Source: JAPPHA01 sp965242975 (GTDB lineage Bacteria; Pseudomonadota; Alphaproteobacteria; Rhodobacterales; Rhodobacteraceae). From it: DNA of 64,000 nucleotides. The stretch is taken from the NCBI GenBank assembly GCA_965242975.1, contig CBDETS010000007.1, forward strand, positions 6,051,813 to 6,115,812, written 5' to 3'. The notes below the pieces were generated by a model. That model made no database searches. It had not been told where the DNA came from and saw only the letters and a program-made list of their open reading frames with translations. Numbering within the stretch: position 1 is the first letter of the stretch; each line of letters begins with the position of its first letter. Shown piece by piece: positions 63,569-64,000 of this stretch. Position numbers and translations under genes: made by a program.

Positions 63569-64000
63569 TGGCGGGTTGATCCCGGTTTTTGGTGGTTTTC
63601 GGTTGTTGAGTTGATGCGCCTGGGTTGAGTTGGGTGGTTCCGGGAACCGGTTCCGTCGATTTGCGTATGCGGGAACCGGGAACCGCCATCGCGGGCTGTG
63701 GTCGCGGACGGTCTGTTTACCGTTCTGTGTGGACTGTGATTCGTTGCCGGCGCAGCGGATTCTGCCGGGTGCCTGGACGGGGAAGTGTTCAGTTTTGCCC
63801 ATCGGACAGCATGTCGTCGGTGAACAGTGCCGGTGTGGTGCGCCCGAGGCTGTAGCCGTCCCGGGAGCGGATCACGGTTCCGGCACCGCACAGCTGCCTG
63901 AGGGTGGTGCTGACGGTTTCGTTGCGCAATCTGGCGCGTTGGCGAAGCTGGCGCTGGGAGAGCGGTCGTGCCGCATCGTCGAGCAGTTTCACGATCCGGG
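63545..64000. repeat. Direct repeat copy 2 (continues beyond the window)
   Basis: Same 456 bp as 60080-60535, inserted in ritC. Whether it extends as far as the 17-bp palindrome or further into an intact ATPase gene cannot be seen. Confidence 0.93.
63789..64000 (-). CDS. RepA-like ATPase, C-terminal end (runs off the window)
   Basis: Identical to the end of the fragment at 60324. The winged-helix C-terminus RPLSQRQLRQRARLRNETV through LSDGQN is in the window. The upstream part may be intact beyond base 64000, in which case this is the parent copy. Confidence 0.75.
   Translation of the reverse strand, partial: RIVKLLDDAARPLSQRQLRQRARLRNETVSTTLRQLCGAGTVIRSRDGYSLGRTTPALFTDDMLSDGQN

Noticed and set aside
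1..64000. CRISPR arrays, rRNA and tRNA genes
   Set aside because: No regularly spaced short direct repeats, rRNA signatures or tRNA-like cloverleaf with CCA end were seen by eye; a tRNAscan/CRISPR search could still find a missed tRNA.

Overview
The window is high-GC alphaproteobacterial DNA. The central block carries a Rhodobacterales-like run of core genes: an AI-2E/PerM-type exporter, hdaA, ppk, ppx, proS, lolC and lolD. It is flanked on both sides by accessory DNA dense in recombinases, insertion sequences, restriction/toxin genes and broken genes. I saw no rRNA, tRNA or CRISPR array.

Left accessory region (1-14.6 kb, almost all on the minus strand): the N-terminal third of a type ISP restriction-modification enzyme, a Cys-rich single-pass membrane protein, two abutting tyrosine integrases and a HepT/MntA (HEPN-MNT) toxin module. 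Between the integrases and HepT/MntA sits a three-deep nest of transposons that can be resolved base by base from target-site duplications. An IS66-like element carries a coupled DUF4338 gene (4940-13593, 8-bp TSD). That DUF4338 gene is split by a 4.4-kb IS21-like transposon with a passenger primase (5131-9574, 5-bp TSD) and by an ISAs1-family IS (10157-11412, 10-bp TSD).

Core region (15-42.6 kb): the polyphosphate/replication-control genes, then proS-lolC-lolD, two AMP-forming acyl-CoA ligases and an EamA exporter. A minus-strand operon follows that looks built for amide uptake and use: an AmiC-like cytosolic sensor, a flotillin-like protein, a Tat-exported binding protein, two permeases, an ATPase, an ATPase fused to an amidase, and an acyl-CoA ligase. 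A divergent MarR regulator probably controls it. A near-identical 20-bp motif lies both in the marR/amiC-like gap and upstream of the flotillin gene.

Right accessory region (43-64 kb): a plasmid-type ParA plus small partner with palindromes upstream, a HigBA-like toxin-antitoxin pair, an MBL-fold hydrolase plus membrane protein pair, a lone HEPN protein, a voltage-gated K+ channel, a Xer-like recombinase and a pentapeptide-repeat membrane protein. The most interesting locus (52-60 kb) holds a small ExK nuclease-like gene, a giant sacsin-type GHKL ATPase and a DUF3883 (NO VEIN C-terminal) protein. It looks like an uncharacterised defence system. A DUF4338-Tn5-like transposon and an IS5-family IS have broken it, but both insertions can be removed on paper to restore the reading frames.

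At the right edge a RIT (recombinases-in-trio) element lies between two identical copies (at least 456 bp) of a segment that carries the end of a RepA-like ATPase. The same segment end (GAGTGCGCAC) also abuts the primase at 5.57 kb, so one mobile end appears to have truncated three different genes: primase, DUF3883 and ritC. DUF4338, the domain of the Druantia protein DruA, occurs in two unrelated transposons here, once coupled to an IS66 transposase and once fused to a Tn5-like one.
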